From contig NC_092569.1 of assembly GCF_037975245.1 (NCBI RefSeq), positions 8,118,501 through 8,182,500 on the forward strand: a stretch of 64,000 bases of DNA, written 5' to 3'. This DNA comes from Apostichopus japonicus. Lineage: Eukaryota; Echinodermata; Holothuroidea; Aspidochirotida; Stichopodidae. Both the position numbers and the translations under genes were made by a program. The notes beneath the pieces were generated by a model. The model was given only the letters and a program-made list of their open reading frames with translations, was not told the DNA's origin and did not search any database. This document shows, one piece after another, positions 58,390-64,000 of this stretch. Numbering within the stretch: the stretch's first letter is position 1; each line of letters opens with the position of its first letter.

Positions 58390-59859
58390 TGATCGATACT
58401 GCGCTTTCGATTTATCAGTACCGCACATTCGATTGATCGGTACCGCACATTCGATTGATCGATAACGCACATTCGATAGATCGATACTGCGCATTCAATT
58501 AGTCGATAACGCACATCGATTGATCGATACCGCACATTCGAATGATCGATACTGCGCTTTCGAATTATCAGTAACGCAGATTGTATTGATCGGTAGCGCA
58601 CATTCGATTGATCGGTACCGCGCATTCGATTGATCGGTACCGTACATTCGATTGATCGATACCGCACATTCGATTGATCGGTAGCGAACATTCGATTGAC
58701 CGATACCGCACATTCGATTGATCGATACCGCACATTCGTTTGATCGATACCGCACATTCGATAGATCGATACTGCGCATTCGATCAGTCGATAACGCACA
58801 TCGATTGATCGGTACCGCCCGGTCGATTGATCGATACTGCGCTTTCGATTTATCGGTACCGTACATTCGATTGATCGATACCGCACATTCGATTGATCGG
58901 TACCGCACATTAGATTGATCGATTCTGCTCTATCGATTGATCGATACCGCACATTCGATTGATCGGTAGCGAACATTCGATTGATCGATACCGCACATTC
59001 GATTGATCGACACCGCACATTCGATTGATCGATACCGCACATTCGAATGATCGATACCGCACATTCGATTGATCGATACAACACATTCGATTGATCGATA
59101 CCGAACATTCCATTGATCGGTACCGCACATACGATTGATCGGTAACGCACATTCGATTGATCGATATCGCACATTCGATTAATCGGTACTGCACTTTCGA
59201 TTGACCGATACCGCACATTCGATAGATCGATACTGCGCATTCGATTAGTCAATAACGCACATCGATTGATCGATACCGCACATTCGAATGATCGATACCG
59301 CACATTCGATTGATCGGTACCGCACATTCGATTGATCGGTAGCGCACATTCGATTGATCGGTACCGCACATTCGATTGATCGATACCGCACATTCGATTG
59401 ATCGATACTGCACGTTCGATTGATCTATACCGCACATTCGATTGATCGATACCGCACATACGATTGATCGGTAACGCACATTCGATTGATCGATATCGCA
59501 CATTTGATTAATCGGTACAACACATTCGATTGATCGGTACCGAACATTCGATTGATCGGTACCGCACATACGATTGATCGGTACCGCACATTCGATTGAT
59601 CGGTACCGCACATTCGATTGATCGATACCGCACATTCGATTGATCGATACCGCACATTCGATTGATCCATACCGCACATTCGATAGATCGATACTGCACA
59701 TTCGATTGATCGATACAACACATTCGATTGATCGGTACCGAACATTCGATTAATCGGTACTGCACTTTCGATTGACCGATACCGCACATTCGATAGATCG
59801 ATACTGCGCATTCGATTAGTCGAAAACGCACATCGATATATCGATACCGCACATTCGAA
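58390..59859. repeat. 1,470-bp tandem repeat, copy 1
   Basis: 58,390-59,010 equals 59,860-60,480 at offset 1,470, and the match resumes at offset 1,404 up to about 59,516. It includes CAGATTGTATTG, CGCCCGGTCG (58,816), the shared private GGTACCGTACATTC at 58,855 and ACATTAGATTG (58,908). Confidence 0.88.
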
Positions 59860-60920
59860 TGATCGATACTGCGCTTTCGATTTATCAGTACCGCACATTC
59901 GATTGATCGGTACCGCACATTCGATTGATCGATAACGCACATTCGATAGATCGATACTGCGCATTCAATTAGTCGATAACGCACATCGATTGATCGATAC
60001 CGCACATTCGAATGATCGATACTGCGCTTTCGAATTATCAGTAACGCAGATTGTATTGATCGGTAGCGCACATTCGATTGATCGGTACCGCGCATTCGAT
60101 TGATCGGTACCGTACATTCGATTGATCGATACCGCACATTCGATTGATCGGTAGCGAACATTCGATTGACCGATACCGCACATTCGATTGATCGATACCG
60201 CACATTCGTTTGATCGATACCGCACATTCGATAGATCGATACTGCGCATTCGATCAGTCGATAACGCACATCGATTGATCGGTACCGCCCGGTCGATTGA
60301 TCGATACTGCGCTTTCGATTTATCGGTACCGTACATTCGATTGATCGATACCGCACATTCGATTGATCGGTACCGCACATTAGATTGATCGATTCTGCTC
60401 TATCGATTGATCGATACCGCACATTCGATTGATCGGTAGCGAACATTCGATTGATCGATACCGCACATTCGATTGATCGATACAACACATTCGATTGATC
60501 GGTACCGAACATTCCATTGATCGGTACCGCACATACGATTGATCGGTAACGCACATTCGATTGATCGATATCGCACATTCGATTAATCGGTACTGCACTT
60601 TCGATTGACCGATACCGCACATTCGATAGATCGATACTGCGCATTCGATTAGTCAATAACGCACATCGATTGATCGATACCGCACATTCGAATGATCGAT
60701 ACCGCACATTCGATTGATCGGTACCGCACATTCGATTGATCGGTAGCGCACATTCGATTGATCGGTACCGCACATTCGATTGATCGATACCGCACATTCG
60801 ATTGATCGATACTGCACGTTCGATTGATCTATACCGCACATTCGATTGATCGATACCGCACATACGATTGATCGGTAACGCACATTCGATTGATCGATAT
60901 CGCACATTTGATTAATCGGT
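59860..60920. repeat. 1,470-bp tandem repeat, copy 2 (three monomers short)
   Basis: Copies 58,390-59,516 but lacks 66 bp, exactly three monomers, after 60,480. At the right end this copy reads GGTACTGCACTTTCG where copy 1 reads GGTACAACACATTCG, so they rejoin different neighbours. Confidence 0.87.
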
Positions 60921-61566
60921 ACTGCACTTTCGATTGACCGATACCGCACATTCGATAGATCGATACTGCGCATTCGAATGGTCGATACTGCGCTTTCGAT
61001 TTATCAGTAACGCAGATTCGATTGATCGGTACCGCACATTCGATTGATCGGTACCGCGCATTCGATTGATCGGTACCGTACATTCGATTGATCGATACCG
61101 CACATTCGATTGATCGGTAGCGAACATTCGATTGATCGATACCGCACATTCGATTGATCGATACCGCACATTCGATTGATCGATACCGCACATTCGATTG
61201 ATCGATGCCGCACATTCGATTGACAAATACCGCACATTCGATTGATCGATACGGCACATTCGATTGATCGATACGGCACATTCGACTGATCGATACCGCA
61301 CATTCGATTGATCGATACCGCACATTCGACTGATCGATACCGCACATTCGATTGATCGATACCGCACATTCGATTGATCGATACCGCACATTCGATTGAA
61401 CGATACCGCACATTCGATTAGTCGATAACGCAAATCGATTGATCGCTACCGCACATTCGATTGATCGATACGGCAAATTCGATTGATCGGTACCGCACAT
61501 TCGATTGATCGATACCGCACATTCGATTGATCGATACTGCACATTCGATTGATCGATACCGCACAT
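60921..61566. repeat. Satellite segment related to 13.56-14.04 kb
   Basis: About 60,985-61,460 matches 13,564-14,039 at offset 47,421 and also 53.43-53.9 kb. It contains GCAGATTCG (61,014), GATGCCGCAC (61,204) and GACAAATACC (61,222), followed by GAACGATACC and the 21-bp CGCAAATCG monomer. Confidence 0.8.
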
Positions 61567-62968
61567 TCGATTGATCGATACCGCACATTCGATTGAACGA
61601 TACTGCACATTCAATTAGTCGATAACGCAAATCGATTGATCGGTACCGCACATTGTATTGATCGAAACCGCACATTCGATTGATCGATACCGCACATTCG
61701 ACTGATCGATACCGAACATTCGTCTGATCGATACCGCACGTTGGATTGATCGATACCGCACATTCGATTGAACGATACTGCACATTCGATTAGTCGATAA
61801 CGCAAATCGATTGATCGGTACCGCACATTCGTTTGATCGATACGGCAAATTCGATTTATCAGTACCACACATTCGATTGATCGGTACCGCACATTCGATT
61901 GATTGATACCGCACATTCGATTGATCGATACCGCACATTCGATTCATCGATACCGCACATTCGATTGATCGATACTGCGCTTTCGATGTATCAGTACCGC
62001 TCATTCGATTGATCGGTACCGCACATTCGATTGATCGGTACCGCACTTTCAGTTGATCGATACCGCGCATTCGATTGTTCGGTACCGCACATTCGATTGA
62101 TCGGTACCATACATTCGATTGTTCGGTACCGCACTTTCAGTTGATCGATACCGCACATTCGATTTATCGATACCACACATTCGATTGATCGGTACGGCAC
62201 ATTCGATTGACAAATACCGCACATTCGATTGATCGATACGGCACATTCGATTGATCGATACGGCACATTCGACTGATCGATACCGCACATTCGATTGATC
62301 GATATCGCACATTCGATTGATCGATACCGCACATTCGATTGATCGGTTCGGCACATTCGATTGACAAATACCACACGTTCGATTGATCGATACGGCACAT
62401 TCGATTGATCGATACGGCACATTCGACTGATCGATACCGCACATTCGATTGATCGATACCGCACATTCGACTGATCGATACCGCACATTCGTCTGATCGA
62501 TACCGCACATTGGATTGATCGATACCGCACATTCGATTGAACGATACTGCACATTCGATTAGTCGATAACGCAAATCGATTGATCGGTACCGCACATTCG
62601 ATTGATCGATACCGCACATTCGATAGATCGATACTGCGCATTCGATTATTCGATAACGCACATCGATTGATCGATACCGCACATTCTATTGATCGATACC
62701 GCACATTCGATAGATCGATACTGCGCATTCGATTATTCGATAACGCACATCGATTGATCGAAACTGCACATTCTATTGATCGATACTGCGCTTTCGATTT
62801 ATCGGTACCACGCATTCGATTGATCGGTACCGCACATTCGATTGATCGGTACCGCACATTCGATTGATCGATATCGCACATTCGATTTATCGATACCGCA
62901 CATTCGATAGATCGATACTGCGCATTCGATTAGTCGATAACGCACATCGATTGATCGATACCGCACAT
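61567..62968. repeat. 1.4-kb segment shared with 11.91-13.31 kb
   Basis: Matches 11,910-13,311 (offset 49,657) and 41,337-42,738 (offset 20,230), apart from scattered base changes and one same-length replacement patch at 62,199-62,293. The left end is where 11.9 kb and 61.57 kb join different upstream monomers. The right end is at 62,968, where ACATACGATTG is replaced by ACATTCGATTG. Confidence 0.87.
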
Positions 62969-64000
62969 TCGATTGATCGATACTGCGCTTTCGATTTATC
63001 GGTACCGCACATTCGATTGATCGGTAACGCACATTCGATTGATCGGTACCGCATATTCGATTGATCGATTCTGCGCTATCGATTGATCGATACCGCACAT
63101 TCGATTTATCGGTACCACGCATTCGATTGAACGGTACCGCACATTCGACTGATCGGTACCGCACATTCGATTGATCGGTAACGCACATTCGATTGATTGA
63201 TACCGCACATTCGATTGATCGATGCTGCACTTTCGATTGATCGATACCGTACATTGGATTGATCGATAACGCATATTCGATTGATCGGTAACACACATTC
63301 GATTGATCGGTACGGCACATTCGATTTTCGGTATCACAGTCGATTGATCGATACAGCACATTCGATTGATCGATACTGCACATTCGATTAGTCGATAACG
63401 CACAGCGATTGATCGATACCGCATATTCGATTGATCGATACTGCGCTTTCGATTTATCGGTACCACGTATTCGATTGATCGGTACCGCACATTCGACTGA
63501 TCGGTACCGCACATTCGATTGATCGATAACGCACATTCGATTGATCGGTACCGCACATACGATTGATCGATACTGCGCTATCGATTTATCGGTACCGCAC
63601 ATTCGATTAATCGGTACCGCACATTCGATTGATCAGTAGCGCACATTCGATTGATCGATACCGCACATTCGATTGATCGATACCGCACATTCGATTGATC
63701 GATACTGCGCATTCGATTAGTCGATAACGCACATTAATTGATCGATACCGCACTTTCGAATGATCGATACTGCGCTTTCGATTTATCGGTACCGAACATT
63801 CGATTGATCGGTACCGCACATTCGATTGATCGATACCGCACATTCGATTGATCGGTACCGCATATTCGATTCATCGGTACCGAGCATTCGATTGATCGAT
63901 AACGCACATTCGATTGATCGTTGCAGTACTTTCGATTGATCGATACCGCACATTCGATTGATCGATAACGCACATTCGATAGATCGATACTGCGCATTCA
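62969..64000. repeat. Most divergent satellite stretch, running off the window
   Basis: Still 22-bp monomers, but I could not line it up with any long segment elsewhere except loosely with 57.8-58.4 kb. Private forms include GATTCTGCGCTATCG (63,068), GATGCTGCACTTTCG (63,223), CATTGGATTGATCGATAACG (63,254), CACAGCGATTG (63,402), GATCAGTAGCG (63,633), ACATTAATTGATCG (63,733) and GATCGTTGCAGTACTTTCG (63,916). The TTTTCGGTATCACAG monomer recurs at 63,325. Confidence 0.82.

Larger units (their letters stand above)
1..64000. repeat. 22-bp tandem satellite array filling the window
   Basis: Every line of the sequence reads as variants of one 22-bp monomer whose core is ATTCGATTGATCGATACCGC. All copies face the same way and I saw no inversion. 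Most are exactly 22 bp. The commonest length variant is 21 bp (ACATCGATTG instead of ACATTCGATTG). Two base states dominate, GATCGATACC and GATCGGTACC. The consensus has 10 G/C in 22 and three CpGs. The array has no visible edge at either end, so its true length is unknown. Satellite DNA of this type is typical of eukaryotic centromeric, pericentromeric or subtelomeric heterochromatin; which of these applies is not shown here. Confidence 0.99.

Noticed and set aside
1-64000. CRISPR array
   Set aside because: Repeats are directly abutting 22-mers with no unique spacers between them, and there is no leader or cas gene.
1-64000. Cyanobacterial HIP1-like palindromes or bacterial repeat element, suggested by frequent CGATCG
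   Set aside because: HIP1 is GCGATCGC dispersed in unique DNA. Here the sequence is a continuous tandem satellite without genes, which does not fit a bacterial chromosome.
1-64000. Telomeric repeat
   Set aside because: The monomer is 22 bp, has no G-rich strand and does not resemble TTAGG, TTAGGG, TTTAGGG or known long telomere repeats. The higher-order structure also fits satellite better.
1-64000. Transposon or retroelement insertions
   Set aside because: I found no interruption of the 22-bp pattern, no target-site duplications, terminal repeats, poly-A tails or recognisable reverse transcriptase or transposase translations.
1-64000. tRNA, rRNA or other structured RNA gene
   Set aside because: No segment departs from the 22-bp pattern enough to hold such a gene; apparent hairpins are the repeated short dyads.

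Overview
The whole 64 kb window is one satellite DNA array. About 2,900 copies of a 22-bp monomer run head to tail in a single orientation from the first base to the last. The array is cut by both window edges. I find no unique sequence, gene, RNA gene, transposon or CRISPR array. The monomer core is ATTCGATTGATCGATACCGC plus two bases; an unmutated run is at 1,723-1,788. The two main variants differ at one base: GATCGATACC (ATCGAT, a ClaI site) or GATCGGTACC (GGTACC, a KpnI site). Recurrent minor variants (a TGCGCTTTCGATTTATC form, a 21-bp ACATCGATTG form, a TGCGATATAGATTTATC form, a CGCCCGGTCG form) act as bar codes that let longer repeats be followed.

This points to a eukaryotic heterochromatic or centromere-type satellite. 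The three CpGs per monomer are largely intact, which argues against heavy germline CpG methylation. I cannot name the species.

Layout: 1-7,556 holds two full 2.85-kb units, a shortened third and a 395-bp tandem duplication. 7,557-17,014 is a complex 9,458-bp block. 17,015-24,162 is a patchwork of 1,207/768-bp repeats, a 595-bp tandem duplication and shuffled copies of earlier segments. 24,163-29,427 copies parts of 20.7-21.3 kb, 8.5-12 kb and the end of the 2.85-kb unit. 29,428-46,441 is an almost base-perfect second copy of 1-17,014. 46,442-56,726 is a third, rearranged copy of the 9.46-kb block with internal duplications. 56,727-62,968 is further shuffled material with a 1,470-bp period. 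57.8-58.4 kb and 62,969-64,000 hold the most divergent monomers. The nested structure is what unequal exchange, slippage and gene conversion would produce.

Many long reading frames exist on the minus strand, but only because the monomer has no stop codon on that strand in any frame. I call no protein-coding gene.
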